Shown: positions 8,409 to 17,831 of the stretch, in pieces
Position numbering within the stretch: the stretch's first letter is position 1
Layout of the letters: each line of letters opens with the position of its first letter
Assembly: GCF_003001935.1 (NCBI RefSeq)
Contig: NZ_PVNG01000009.1
Location: 124,001-188,000 of the forward strand
Length of the DNA: 64,000 nucleotides
Origin: Nonomuraea fuscirosea
GTDB lineage: Bacteria; Actinomycetota; Actinomycetes; Streptosporangiales; Streptosporangiaceae
Direction: 5' to 3'
The notes under the pieces: model-generated
Databases searched by the model: none
Told to the model about the DNA's origin: nothing
The model's input: the letters and a program-made list of their open reading frames with translations, nothing else
Program-made: the position numbers and the translations under genes

Positions 8409-9443
8409 ATGCACACGTCCCTGTTACGAGTCGCCGCAGGCGCGCTCTCTCTCGCACTCCTCATGCTCGGGTCGGCCTGCGGATCCGGCGGCGGCGACGA
8501 CGCCGTGTCCGCGTCCGGCGGCACGGTGACCTGGTACACGCCGATGCCCGAGGAACCCGCCCGGCGGCTGGCCGAGGCGTACCAGGCCGAGACGGGCACC
8601 GAGGTCGAGGTGCTGCGGCAGAGCGCCGGCGAGCTCCTGGCGCGGCTGAAGGCCGAGGCCGGCCGCCCGGCGGCCGACGTGATCGGCCTGGCCAGCGGGG
8701 ACGCGGGACCGCTCGCCAAGGAGAAGCTGATCCGGTCGTTCAAGCCCGCGGCCGAGGGCATCGACAAGCGGTTCGTCGACCCCGAGGGCTACTGGCACGC
8801 CAACGAGCTCATCCTGATGACCGTCGGCGTCAACGCCGACCGGTGGAAGGAGGAGACCGGCGGCGCCCCGCTCCCGACGACGTGGGACGAGCTGCTGCGC
8901 CCCGACCTGAAGGGCCAGCTCGTCATGCCGAACCCGACGCTGTCCGGCACCGGGTACACGTTCGTGGCGACGCAGATCTTCCGCCACGGCGACGAGGCGG
9001 GCGCCTGGAAGTTCCTCGACGAGTTCCACAAGCTGATCGGCCAGTACACCGACAGCGGGGGAGCGCCGTCGCAGCTGGTCGCCACCGGCGAGTACGCCGC
9101 CGGCGTCTCCTTCGCCCACGACCTGCTCAACGTGCGCGGGGCCGGCTTCCCCATCGAGCTCGTCTACCCCAAGCCCACCGGCGTCGTCATCTCCGGCAAC
9201 GCGCTCGTCCAGGGATCGCCGAACGCCCAGGGCGGCGAGAAGTTCGTCCAGTGGCTCCAGGGCAGGAAGGCGTCCCAGATGATCGTCGACCTCGTCCACT
9301 CCTACCCCGTGCGGAGCGACGTGGACCTGCCCGACGGCGCGCAGGGTCTGGCCGAACTCGACCTGGTGGACTACGACCCGGTGCGCGCGGGCGAGATGCG
9401 CGACGCGGTGTCCAAGGAGTTCGCCAAGCGGTACGGGGTCTGA
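8409..9443 (+). CDS. ABC transporter substrate-binding lipoprotein, COG1840 type
   Basis: This 344-residue lipoprotein has a signal ending in LMLGSAC, with the lipid-bearing Cys near residue 22. The fold is the iron(III)/2-aminoethylphosphonate/spermidine-like binding class (TVTWYTPMPEE, VISGNALVQGSPNAQ near the C-terminal half). Homologues bind ferric ion, phosphonates, or phosphorylated sugars. The downstream phosphatase and phosphodiester glycosidase make an organophosphate ligand more likely than iron. Its stop overlaps the permease start (TGATG). Confidence 0.85.
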   Translation: MHTSLLRVAAGALSLALLMLGSACGSGGGDDAVSASGGTVTWYTPMPEEPARRLAEAYQAETGTEVEVLRQSAGELLARLKAEAGRPAADVIGLASGDAGPLAKEKLIRSFKPAAEGIDKRFVDPEGYWHANELILMTVGVNADRWKEETGGAPLPTTWDELLRPDLKGQLVMPNPTLSGTGYTFVATQIFRHGDEAGAWKFLDEFHKLIGQYTDSGGAPSQLVATGEYAAGVSFAHDLLNVRGAGFPIELVYPKPTGVVISGNALVQGSPNAQGGEKFVQWLQGRKASQMIVDLVHSYPVRSDVDLPDGAQGLAELDLVDYDPVRAGEMRDAVSKEFAKRYGV

Positions 9444-11119
9444 TGGCCGTCCCCTCGGCGACTGCCGCATCACAGCAGCGGGCGGAGCCGGGCTGGCAGC
9501 GGCGCAGCCGCAGACGCCTGCTGGCCGACCGGATCACGGTGGGCACGCTCGTCGCCTACGTCGCCGGCCTGCTCCTGCTGCTCGTCCTCGTGCCCACGGC
9601 CGCCATGCTGTTCGAGCCCGACGGCGAGGCCTGGAGCAGGCTGGCCGAGCCGCGCGTGGCGACGGCCGCGAAGAACACCGCCGTCATCGGCGTGGCCTCG
9701 ACGCTGAGCGCCACCGTGGTCGGCTTCCTGTTCGCCTACGCCCTCAGCCGGCCCGACATCAGGGGCCGGGCCGTGCTGCGGGTGATGGCCCTGCTCCCGC
9801 TGATCTCGCCGCCGTTCGTCGTCGGCCTGGCGGTGCTGCTGCTGTTCGGGCGGCGCGGCCTGATCACGCACGAACTGCTCGGCCTGGACATCAGCCTCCT
9901 CGGCCTCGGCGGGCTCTGGCTCGTCCAGACGCTCGCCTTCTTCCCCATGGCCACGCTCACCCTGCTGCCGACGCTGAAGAACATCGGCTCCACCCTGGAG
10001 TGGGCCGGCCGGGACCTCGGCTGGACCTGGTTCCAGACCTTCCGCCGGGTCACGCTGCCGCTGACGTTCCCCACGATTCTGAACGCGCTGCTGCTCGTCG
10101 GCATGTTCGTCATCACCGACTTCGGCAACCCCGTCCTCATCGGCGCCGGGTACCAGGTGCTCTCGGTCGAGGCGTACGTGCAGGCCGTGGGCCGGCAGGA
10201 CTTCGGGATGGCGGCGGTGCTGTGCGTGCTGCTGTTCGTCCCGACGCTGATCCTCTTCCTGATCCAGCGCCGCGTCCTCGCGCGGCGCTCCGCCGTCACC
10301 GTCTCGGGGAAGACGGGCAGCCTGCCGCCCGCGCCGCTGCCCGCGGCCGTGCGGCGCGGGCTCCTCACCGTGCTCGGCCTGGTCAGCGTCCTGATGATCC
10401 TCATCTACGGGAGCATCCTGGCCGGCTCGTTCACCCGGGCGTGGGGCGCGGACTGGAGCCTGACGCTGGACCACTGGCGGACGGCACTCCTGCGCGGGGA
10501 CGACATCCGCAACTCCGCGCTGTTCTCCGCCACGGCGGCGATCATCACGACGATCAGCACGCTGGTCGCCGCCTACGTCGTGCACCGCACCCGGGTCTTC
10601 GGCCGGGGCGTGCTGGACGGGCTCGCGGTGCTGCCGTCGGCGATCCCCGGGACGATGATCGGCATATCGTGGCTGCTCACCTTCAACCAGCCCCCCATCG
10701 CCCTGACCGGCACCGCGCTGATCCTGGTGCTGGTCATGGTCGTGCGGGCCATCCCGGTCGGCTACCGCACCGCGGTGACCACCATCAGCCAGATCAGCCC
10801 GTCGATCGACGAGGCCGCCACCGACCTCGGCGCCTCGCGCGCCCGGGTCATCGTCCAGATCATGTTCCCCCTGCTGGGCGGCGCGTTCACCACGTCGCTC
10901 GTGTTCGGGTTCCTGCACGCGATCAACACGCTGAGCGCCGTCATCTTCCTCACCTCGCCGGGCATCGGCCTGGGCGCGCCCACCATCGTCAACCTCGCCG
11001 AGTTCGGCCAGTGGGGCGCCGCGACCGGCGTCGCGGCCGGCCTGATGGTGGTCAGCTTCGCCGGGCTCGCCGTCGCGAAGCTCGCCCTCGGCTCCCGGCT
11101 GCGGCTCTACGACCTGTGA
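9443..11119 (+). CDS. Fused ABC permease with two MetI-like domains
   Basis: A 558-residue inner-membrane protein with about twelve helices. Two permease halves are joined: the first EAA-type loop is near EWAGRDLGWTWFQTFRRVTLP (split by the helix turn), the second near DEAATDLGASRARVIVQIM. This fused arrangement is typical of FbpB/PhnU-V/ThiP-like importers that work with COG1840 binding proteins. The ATG overlaps the preceding stop. Together with the ATPase it should form the importer core. Confidence 0.9.
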   Translation: MAVPSATAASQQRAEPGWQRRSRRRLLADRITVGTLVAYVAGLLLLLVLVPTAAMLFEPDGEAWSRLAEPRVATAAKNTAVIGVASTLSATVVGFLFAYALSRPDIRGRAVLRVMALLPLISPPFVVGLAVLLLFGRRGLITHELLGLDISLLGLGGLWLVQTLAFFPMATLTLLPTLKNIGSTLEWAGRDLGWTWFQTFRRVTLPLTFPTILNALLLVGMFVITDFGNPVLIGAGYQVLSVEAYVQAVGRQDFGMAAVLCVLLFVPTLILFLIQRRVLARRSAVTVSGKTGSLPPAPLPAAVRRGLLTVLGLVSVLMILIYGSILAGSFTRAWGADWSLTLDHWRTALLRGDDIRNSALFSATAAIITTISTLVAAYVVHRTRVFGRGVLDGLAVLPSAIPGTMIGISWLLTFNQPPIALTGTALILVLVMVVRAIPVGYRTAVTTISQISPSIDEAATDLGASRARVIVQIMFPLLGGAFTTSLVFGFLHAINTLSAVIFLTSPGIGLGAPTIVNLAEFGQWGAATGVAAGLMVVSFAGLAVAKLALGSRLRLYDL

Positions 11120-11133
11120 CACCTGGAGATCTC

Positions 11134-12273
11134 GTGATCGAACTGAAGTCGTTGTGCAAGTCGTTCGACGGGGTGCCGGCCGTGCGCGACCTCGACCTCG
11201 CCGTCGGCCGCGGCGAGTTCCTCTGCCTCCTCGGCTCCAGCGGGTGCGGCAAGAGCACCACGTTGCGGATGATCGCCGGATTCATCCGGCCCGACAGCGG
11301 GAGCGTGCTCATCGACGGCGTGGACGTGTCAGGGTACGGCCCAGACGCGCGGCCGACGTCCATGGTGTTCCAGGACTACGCGATCTTCCCGCACCTCACC
11401 GTCGCGGAGAACATCGAGTTCGGGCTGAAGGCGCAGAAACTCGCCAAGGACGAGCGGGCCCGCCGTACCGGTGAGGCGCTCGACCTGGTCGGCCTCACGG
11501 GACTCGGCGGCCGGCGGCCGAACGAGCTCTCGGGCGGGCAGCAGCAGCGCGTCGCCGTCGCCCGGTCGCTGGCCATCCGGCCGTCGGTGTTGCTCATGGA
11601 CGAGCCGCTGTCCAACCTCGACGCGAAGACCCGCATCCAGCTGCGCACCCAGCTGCGCGAGATCCAGCGCGACACCGGGACGACGATCGTCTACGTCACC
11701 CACGACCAGGAGGAGGCGCTGGCCCTGGGCGACCGGATCGCCGTCATGAAGGACGGCTCGCTCGAACAGCTCGGCAGCGGGCACGAGATCTACCTGGCCC
11801 CCTCCAACGGGTACGTCGCCGACTTCGTCGGCATCACGAACTGGCTGGCGGGGGAGTACGCAGGCAGGTCGGACTCGGACGAGTCGTGGCAGGTGAACGT
11901 CGCCGGAGCGGTGCTCCGCGCGACGCCCGCGAGCCCGTCGTCCTCCGTCTCTCCCGGCTCGCCCGTCGATGTGTCCGTACGCCCTGAGGACGTGACGCTC
12001 ATCGAAGAGGAGGCCCCCGGCGCGGGGGTGCTGCGCGGCGTCGTCCGCGACGTGCAGTTCCTCGGCCCGGTCGTCCGCACCTACGTCGAGGCCGGCGGCT
12101 CGATCGTGATCGTGCACACGGCCCAGAGCGGCTGGTCGCCGGGAGCGAACGTCCGGCTGAGCATCGGCGAGGGCGCGGCGCGGGCGTTCCCCAGGAGCGA
12201 GGGCGCGTGGCGCCCGCCGGAGGCCGCCGCCCGGTCCGCGGCCCGGCCCGTCGTCGCGGCCGCGGCGAGCTGA
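11134..12273 (+). CDS. ABC importer ATPase, FbpC/PotA-like with TOBE domain
   Basis: The protein has 379 residues. Walker A is GSSGCGKST, the Q-loop follows in MVFQDYAIFPHLT, the signature is LSGGQQQRVAVARSL, Walker B is VLLMDEPLSNLD and the switch His is in YVTHDQEEA. A TOBE-like segment follows (about 270-350) and then an Ala-rich tail. The start is GTG after a GGAG site, 14 bases downstream of the permease stop. It powers the importer encoded by the two genes before it. Confidence 0.92.
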   Translation: MIELKSLCKSFDGVPAVRDLDLAVGRGEFLCLLGSSGCGKSTTLRMIAGFIRPDSGSVLIDGVDVSGYGPDARPTSMVFQDYAIFPHLTVAENIEFGLKAQKLAKDERARRTGEALDLVGLTGLGGRRPNELSGGQQQRVAVARSLAIRPSVLLMDEPLSNLDAKTRIQLRTQLREIQRDTGTTIVYVTHDQEEALALGDRIAVMKDGSLEQLGSGHEIYLAPSNGYVADFVGITNWLAGEYAGRSDSDESWQVNVAGAVLRATPASPSSSVSPGSPVDVSVRPEDVTLIEEEAPGAGVLRGVVRDVQFLGPVVRTYVEAGGSIVIVHTAQSGWSPGANVRLSIGEGAARAFPRSEGAWRPPEAAARSAARPVVAAAAS

Positions 12274-12277
12274 CGGC

Positions 12278-13060
12278 ATGGGCATCGCACACGAAGAGGC
12301 GGACCTGCGCGACCTGCTCGTCGGGCGGCGCCTGTCCGGCGGCATCAGGACCGTCCGGCGGCAGTCGCTGGCGTACGCGTACAAGATGCTCAAAGGAGAC
12401 CCCGACCACACCTTCGGCCTGGACGACTGGCGGACCGCGTCCATCGACGAGGTCGTGGCCGCCGTCGCGGCCGGCATCGGCGACCGCATCACGGACGGCG
12501 ACCCCGAGCTCGGGTACATCGCGCCCGAGCACACGCTGGCCGGCATCAGGGCGCACGCCGACGCCCTCGCCCCCTTCCTGCGGGACGGCGGCGGCACGGT
12601 GCTGCTGGCGACCGGGCACCCGACCGGGCTGCTCGACCACTACGCCGACCTGGCGCGGGCGCTGCGGAACGCGGGCAACAGGATCGTCCGCGTCCTCGAC
12701 GACCACCGGCTCGACCACGCCGTCGGGGCCCACGCCGCCGGCGAGACGGGGATCCGGTTCTTCGGCGGGGTCGCGTGCGCCTTCCACGACGAGGCGATCC
12801 TGCACACCCACCGGCCCGACCACATGGAGGCCATGATCGCCGCCGGCGGGCGGATCGATCTCGTCATCGCCGACCACGGCATGGCGGGCGCGGCGATCGC
12901 GGCCGGCCTGCCCACGCTGTCGATCGCCGACGCCAACGACATCGCCCTGTTCCTGGCCCGCGCCAGGGGACGGCACGAGCACGTCCTGCCGATCGAGGAC
13001 AACTTCACGCCCGCCGAGTTCGCGCCGGTGACCGCGTACCTGCTCCGGCGCGCTGTTTGA
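12278..13060 (+). CDS. Actinobacterial phosphatase family protein (PF15698-like)
   Basis: A 260-residue protein that starts four bases after the ATPase stop. Segments such as LATGHPTGLLDHY, ADHGMAGAAIAAGLP and SIADANDIALFLARA recall the actinobacterial putative phosphatase family often found beside phosphonate-type importers. No signal peptide is seen, so it acts in the cytoplasm, probably on the imported phosphorylated compound. The biochemical role of the family is poorly characterised, and my assignment is from remembered motifs. Confidence 0.68.
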   Translation: MGIAHEEADLRDLLVGRRLSGGIRTVRRQSLAYAYKMLKGDPDHTFGLDDWRTASIDEVVAAVAAGIGDRITDGDPELGYIAPEHTLAGIRAHADALAPFLRDGGGTVLLATGHPTGLLDHYADLARALRNAGNRIVRVLDDHRLDHAVGAHAAGETGIRFFGGVACAFHDEAILHTHRPDHMEAMIAAGGRIDLVIADHGMAGAAIAAGLPTLSIADANDIALFLARARGRHEHVLPIEDNFTPAEFAPVTAYLLRRAV

Positions 13061-13071
13061 GGAGGATGGTC

Positions 13072-15384
13072 ATGTCCCGTCACGGTTTGCTGGGCCGGAG
13101 TCTTTTAGCCACGGCTCTCGCCCTGGTCCTCACCGGGCCGGCGTACGCGGAGACGTCCGCGCCCGCCGCCGCGGTCGTCCTCGACGGCCGCACCGAGACC
13201 TACCGCGAGACCCAGCCGGTCGCTCCCGGCGTCGAGCTGAACACGGTGGAGCTGTACGGGCCCGACGGCGCCACCGGGGAGCCCGGCTGGCTGCAGACGT
13301 ACCAGATGTCCGTCGACCTCAAGGCCGGCGTCCGGATCGGGCGGCTGTTCCCCGGCCAGGTCGCCGCGCGGCGGCCGCTGCTCGACATGGCGCGCGAAGC
13401 GGGCGCCGTCGCCGCGACGAACGCCGACTACTTCGACATCGCCGCCTCCGGCGCGCCGTGGGGCGTGGCCGTCCAGGACGGCGAGCTGCTGCAGTCGCCG
13501 CTGCCCAACACCAAGGCGACCCAGACGGACCGGACCGCGGTGATGTTCTCCGAGGACCAGGTGGGCGCCATCGGCGAGATCGTCTTCGAGGGCACCGTCA
13601 AGCTGCCCGGCCGGACCGTCCCGCTGGACGCGCTCAACAAGGCCGAGCTGCTGAAGGACCAGATCGGCATGTTCACCCCGGTCTGGGGCACCTACTGCCG
13701 CTGCCATCCGGTCAGGGGCGTCGCGCGGACCATCGAGGTGGTCGTGCGCGACGGCGTCGTGGCCGAGGTGGTGGACGTTCCCCGCGAGGGCGCGCTCGCC
13801 GAAGGCGCGTTCGTGCTGGTGGGACGGGAGGCCGGCGCCGACGCGCTGTCCTCGCTGCGGGTCGGCGACCCCGTCTCGGTGGACTATGCCGTCCGCGCCC
13901 CCGGCGACATGAAGGTCAAGGCGGCCATGAGCGGACGCCAGCTCATCGTCGCGGACGGCGAGCCGCTCGACCTTCCGCCCGAGAACAACACGCCGGAGCC
14001 CAGGACCGCCGTCGGATTCTCCGCCGACGGGAGCAAGATGTGGCTGGTCGCGGTGGACGGCCGGCAGCCCGAGTTCTCCCGCGGTCTCGGGCTGGACGAG
14101 CTGGGCGAGATGATGGTGAAGCTGGGCGCGCACACCGCGCTCAACCTCGACGGCGGCGGCTCGACCACGCTCGTCGTACGCGAACCGGGACAGAAGCAGG
14201 TGGACCTCGTCAACCGGCCGTCCGACGCGGCGGGCACCCGTCCCGTGCCGACCGGGCTGGCCATGTTCCTGCCCGAGGGCAGCGGCAGGGCCAAGGGCTT
14301 CTGGGTGAGCACGGCGACGGAACGCGACCGGTTCCCCGGGCCCGCGGCCGCCGCGTCGTGGCGTACCGAGCGGGTCTTCCCCGGGCTGACCCGCCGGCTG
14401 ACGGCGGCCGCGTACGACGAGACGTACGGTCCCGCCGAGCTGCCCCGCACGATCAAGCCGCAGTGGCGGGTGGAGAACAGCCGGATCGGCGGGGTCGACC
14501 GCGACGGCGTCTTCCGCGCGCTGTCGTCCGGCGAGACGAGCGTGACGGCCAGGCACGGCAAGGCCGCCGGCGACATCGGCCTCACCGTGCTGGGCCGGCT
14601 GGCCCGCCTGGAGACCGGCCCCCGCCGTGTCAACCTGTTGACCAAGGGCGCCCAGGGCACCTTCGAGGTCAACGGCGCGGACACCGCCGGGTACGCCGCC
14701 CCCATCGACCCCGCCGACGTCCACCTCACCTACGACAAGGCCGCGCTGGACGTGACCCCGACCGGCACCGGCGCGTTCACCGTCACCGCGCGGGCCGCCG
14801 AGGGCGAGCACGTCGTCACGGTGTCCGCCGGCGGCGTCCGGACCGAGCTGGTCGTCGGCATCGGGACGTCCCAGGACGTCGTGGACACCTTCGACGACAC
14901 CTCGAACTGGGACTTCTGGAGCCTGCGCGCCACTGGCTCCGCCTCCTCCACCCCTGACGGCCATGCCGGGAACGGGCTGAAGCTGGACTACGACTTCACC
15001 CAGAGCACCCAGACGCGCGGCGTCGGCATCTGGCCGTCCGCCGGCCTCCTGCCGGTGGCCGGGCAGCCGGCGGCGTTCAAGCTGTGGGTGAAGTCCGAAG
15101 GCCACGACCAGCGGACCCGCCTGGAGGTCGTCGACCGCGACGGCACTCTGCACACGATCGAACCCGCCTTCATCACCGAACCGGGGTGGCAGCAGATCAC
15201 GTACGACGTGCCGGACGGCATGGCGTACCCGGTGAGCCTGCGCCGCGTCTTCTTCAACGAGATCAACCCCGACGCCCGCTACACCGGCACCCTGATCCTG
15301 GACGAACTGACCGCCGTGGCCGCCGGCCCAGCGGGCCGGCCGCCGGCTGCGCTGAAGGCGTCCGCGGCGCCTGGGCTGTCGTGA
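13072..15384 (+). CDS. Secreted phosphodiester glycosidase (NAGPA domain) with C-terminal beta domains
   Basis: This 770-residue exported protein should cleave glycosyl-1-phosphodiester links, like the lysosomal uncovering enzyme NAGPA. A Sec signal (LLATALALVLTGPAYAE) precedes the NAGPA domain (about 60-405). The domain shows ATNADYFDI, GISxxx-like turns and the family hallmark NLDGGGSTT at 358-366. An Ig-like region (about 430-590) and a C-terminal sandwich likely to bind carbohydrate (about 600-770) follow. GGAGG at 13061-13065 fits ATG 13072 better than ATG 13066. It ends the regulated uptake operon, which implies an outside-to-inside route: cleave, import, dephosphorylate. Bases 14876-15248 recur at 47021-47393. 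Confidence 0.85.
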   Translation: MSRHGLLGRSLLATALALVLTGPAYAETSAPAAAVVLDGRTETYRETQPVAPGVELNTVELYGPDGATGEPGWLQTYQMSVDLKAGVRIGRLFPGQVAARRPLLDMAREAGAVAATNADYFDIAASGAPWGVAVQDGELLQSPLPNTKATQTDRTAVMFSEDQVGAIGEIVFEGTVKLPGRTVPLDALNKAELLKDQIGMFTPVWGTYCRCHPVRGVARTIEVVVRDGVVAEVVDVPREGALAEGAFVLVGREAGADALSSLRVGDPVSVDYAVRAPGDMKVKAAMSGRQLIVADGEPLDLPPENNTPEPRTAVGFSADGSKMWLVAVDGRQPEFSRGLGLDELGEMMVKLGAHTALNLDGGGSTTLVVREPGQKQVDLVNRPSDAAGTRPVPTGLAMFLPEGSGRAKGFWVSTATERDRFPGPAAAASWRTERVFPGLTRRLTAAAYDETYGPAELPRTIKPQWRVENSRIGGVDRDGVFRALSSGETSVTARHGKAAGDIGLTVLGRLARLETGPRRVNLLTKGAQGTFEVNGADTAGYAAPIDPADVHLTYDKAALDVTPTGTGAFTVTARAAEGEHVVTVSAGGVRTELVVGIGTSQDVVDTFDDTSNWDFWSLRATGSASSTPDGHAGNGLKLDYDFTQSTQTRGVGIWPSAGLLPVAGQPAAFKLWVKSEGHDQRTRLEVVDRDGTLHTIEPAFITEPGWQQITYDVPDGMAYPVSLRRVFFNEINPDARYTGTLILDELTAVAAGPAGRPPAALKASAAPGLS
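14876..15248 (+). repeat. Segment duplicated at 47021-47393 (parent copy)
   Basis: This 373-base stretch encodes the start of the C-terminal beta-sandwich of the glycosidase. It is repeated 32,145 bases downstream with only about four mismatches by eye (near 14937, 14941, 14954 and 15242). This copy is in its native reading frame, so it is the likely source. Confidence 0.93.
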
Positions 15385-15393
15385 GCGATCTCG

Positions 15394-16275
15394 TCAGGTC
15401 GCCGCACGCAGCCGCCGTACCTTCGCGGGACCGTCGATGACGCCGCGGCCGATCCGGCTCGCGAGCTCTTCGAGCCGTTCCCCGGTCGTCCGATCCTCCG
15501 GCTGGTAGACGACGATTCGGGTGCGGGGGTTCGCCTGGAGCTGCATCGTGATGGTGCGCAGGGACAGCGTGCCGACGTGCAGCGACCGGATCCCCTTCAC
15601 CCGGTCGGGATCGCCCGACACGTCCGCCTGGTCCCACAGGCGGACGAACAGCGGTGACTCCTCGCGGAGCCGGCCGAGCAGCGGTCCCCAGGCGGGATCG
15701 GTGACCGACTCGCCGTAGTACGCGCGCAGCCTGGCCACGATGCCCGCGCACTCCTGCTCGTGGTCGGAGTGCCCGGCGATCCAGTCGGGGTGGGTGAAGT
15801 GCAGGTAGGCGCAGTTGCGATCGGCCGCCGGCAGCGCCTCCACGTCGTCGATCATGAACCGGAACGGCGCGTTGTAGGCCAGGGGCTCGAACCACGGGTT
15901 CATCGCCACGGCCGGATGCGGGGAGAGGCTGTCCAGCAGTCCCTGCAACTGGCCGCCGACCTCCTCGAAGCCCGAAGGTTCTGTCACGTCCGCGTGCCCG
16001 CCGAGGAGCAGCAGGTGACGGCGTTCGCCGGGGGAGAGCCGCAACGCGTCCGCGATCGCCGTCAGCACCTCGACGCTCGGTTGTACGTCACGTCCCTGTT
16101 CGAGCCACGTGTACCAGGTCGACCCGACGTTCGCGAGGACCGCGACCTCCTCCCGGCGCAGCCCCTTGACCCGGCGCCGGCCGCCGCCACCGGGCAGGCC
16201 CACGTCGGCGGGCGCGAGCCGGTCACGCCGGGCGCGCAGGTAGGCGCCGAGCTCACGAGAACGTATGTCCGCCAT
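15394..16275 (-). CDS. XRE-family regulator with MmyB-like ligand domain
   Basis: The protein has 293 residues: an N-terminal helix-turn-helix (about 5-75, LRREEVAVLANVGSTWYTWLEQGRD split over the motif) and an MLTR/MmyB ligand-binding domain (about 105-275, with WFEPLAYNAPFR and the late VVYQPED). This family is common in actinomycetes and often represses a divergent reductase or pump. Here the divergent partner is the MFS gene at 16378. ATG 16275 is preferred; ATG 16287 is possible. Confidence 0.9.
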   Translation of the reverse strand: MADIRSRELGAYLRARRDRLAPADVGLPGGGGRRRVKGLRREEVAVLANVGSTWYTWLEQGRDVQPSVEVLTAIADALRLSPGERRHLLLLGGHADVTEPSGFEEVGGQLQGLLDSLSPHPAVAMNPWFEPLAYNAPFRFMIDDVEALPAADRNCAYLHFTHPDWIAGHSDHEQECAGIVARLRAYYGESVTDPAWGPLLGRLREESPLFVRLWDQADVSGDPDRVKGIRSLHVGTLSLRTITMQLQANPRTRIVVYQPEDRTTGERLEELASRIGRGVIDGPAKVRRLRAAT

Positions 16276-16377
16276 GGCAACGAGCATGCCACGGCGGGGC
16301 CGGGCCAGGGTGGTGCTCCGACCACCAGCATCACGGCACTCTGGAGGGCCGCCCGCCAGGGGCGCAGGGTGGGTGCC

Positions 16378-17814
16378 ATGCAACGGACATGGCCGGTTCT
16401 CGTGGCGGCATTCGGAGCGACGTACACGTTCAGCGTCGGCAACGTGACCGCCCCACGTCTCGGACCGGATCTGGGCGCCGATCGTGGCGAGGTCGCGCTC
16501 GTGCTCGCCGCCTTCGCGGTCACGTTCGCGGCCGGGCTGATCCCCGCGGGACGCCTCGGCGACCGGTACGGACGCCGGCGGCTGCTGGCCCTCGGGCTTC
16601 TCGCGGTCGCGCTGACCTCGGCGCTGGCCGCGGCGGCTCCCGGACTCTGGTGGCTGGTCGCCGCGCGGGTCCTGCAAGGTGCGGCCTCGGCGATGGTGAT
16701 GCCACAGACGCTGGCGATCATTCGGACGTCGGCCGGCCGGGCCGCCCAGGTGCGCGGGGTCGCGGCGTTCACCGCGAGTTCCGGGGTCGGCACCGTGGCG
16801 GGGCAGGTCGCCGGTGGCCTCGTGATGGGGCTGAGCCTGCCGTGGGCGGGATGGCGAGGGGCGGTCCTGACCTCCGCGATCCCCGCCGTGGTGGCGTTGC
16901 CGGGCGTGCGCCGGCTCCGGGTCGCCCCGCCGAACAGCACAGAACGGCCCGACCTCGGCGGCGCGCTCCGGGCGGCGATCCCGCTCCTGGCCCTGGTCGC
17001 CGGACTGTCACTCGGCCCGGCGACAGGCTGGCCCTGGTGGACACTCGCGCTGGTGGCGTTCGGGTTGCTGGGGTTGTACGGCTTCTGGCTCAACCAGAGA
17101 CGGCGCGAGCCGGCGGGCCGTTCGGTTCTCGTCGCCCCCTCCAGCCTGCGGCCCCCCGCGCTGCGGATCGGGCTGCTGATGACCGTGCTGCTCTTCGCCG
17201 GGTACGGCGCCTTCAGCTACGAGTACTCGATGTTCACCCAGGTGGGTCTCGGGTTGACGCCGGTCGCGTCCGGGCTCGGGCTGGCCGCGTTCGCGGGGGC
17301 CTTCGTCCTCGCGGGACTTCGCATGCCGCGCATCACCGCGCGGTTCGGCGACCGCACGATGGAGGTGGCCGCCGCCCTGCTGGCCGCCGGTCTGGTCGTG
17401 CTCGGCCTGGCCTCGTGGTTCAACCAGGGCGAGGGCGCGGCGGTCTGGATCGGCTGCTTCCAGGTGATCGGCATGCTCCTCGGCGCGGCGCAGGCGAGCC
17501 AGTACGGCCCTCTCGTCGCGACGGTCATGGCAGCGGTGCCCCATCGAGTCGCGGGCCTGGCCGGAGGCCTGTTCACCACCGCGCAACAGGCCGCGCTCGC
17601 GCTCGGCATCGCCACGATCGGCGGCATCCCCGGGACGCTCGCCCCGTCGCTCGGCTGGGAGCGCGCCTTCGCGGCGGGGCTGGGCGTCCAGGTGGTCACG
17701 ACCGTGCTGTTCTGGGCCCTCGCCCGGCGGCTGCGCGGCTCCGGCACCCGCCATGCCCCGGACGGAAACGACCCTTCGACCACGTCACTTTCCTTGTCAG
17801 AAAACAACCAGTAG
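16378..17814 (+). CDS. MFS transporter, DHA2-like (14 helices likely)
   Basis: A 478-residue exporter. The conserved loop GRLGDRYGRRRLLALG follows helix 2, and helix 5 has the antiporter-type ASSGVGTVAGQVAGG. Length and hydrophobicity suit a 14-helix DHA2 drug exporter. It diverges from the MmyB-type regulator across 102 bases, an arrangement seen for pump/repressor pairs. The EthD-domain gene follows 17 bases downstream, so the two probably share a transcript. Confidence 0.88.
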   Translation: MQRTWPVLVAAFGATYTFSVGNVTAPRLGPDLGADRGEVALVLAAFAVTFAAGLIPAGRLGDRYGRRRLLALGLLAVALTSALAAAAPGLWWLVAARVLQGAASAMVMPQTLAIIRTSAGRAAQVRGVAAFTASSGVGTVAGQVAGGLVMGLSLPWAGWRGAVLTSAIPAVVALPGVRRLRVAPPNSTERPDLGGALRAAIPLLALVAGLSLGPATGWPWWTLALVAFGLLGLYGFWLNQRRREPAGRSVLVAPSSLRPPALRIGLLMTVLLFAGYGAFSYEYSMFTQVGLGLTPVASGLGLAAFAGAFVLAGLRMPRITARFGDRTMEVAAALLAAGLVVLGLASWFNQGEGAAVWIGCFQVIGMLLGAAQASQYGPLVATVMAAVPHRVAGLAGGLFTTAQQAALALGIATIGGIPGTLAPSLGWERAFAAGLGVQVVTTVLFWALARRLRGSGTRHAPDGNDPSTTSLSLSENNQ

Positions 17815-17831
17815 AGGATGGGAATTCACTC

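Noticed and set aside
9470..11122. Long open frame on the strand opposite the fused permease (about 550 codons)
   Set aside because: Its translation is rich in Arg, Gln, Glu and Asp with no domain. It mirrors the third-position GC bias of the true permease gene.
8409..12273. Reading the importer as a ferric iron uptake system
   Set aside because: The COG1840 family includes iron carriers, but the linked phosphatase, phosphodiester glycosidase and UTRA regulator favour an organophosphate ligand. No iron-box-like site was seen.
13105..15153. Antisense open frame of about 680 codons across the phosphodiester glycosidase
   Set aside because: Low-complexity composition, no start signal and no motif. 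The plus-strand gene has a signal peptide and the NLDGGGSTT hallmark.
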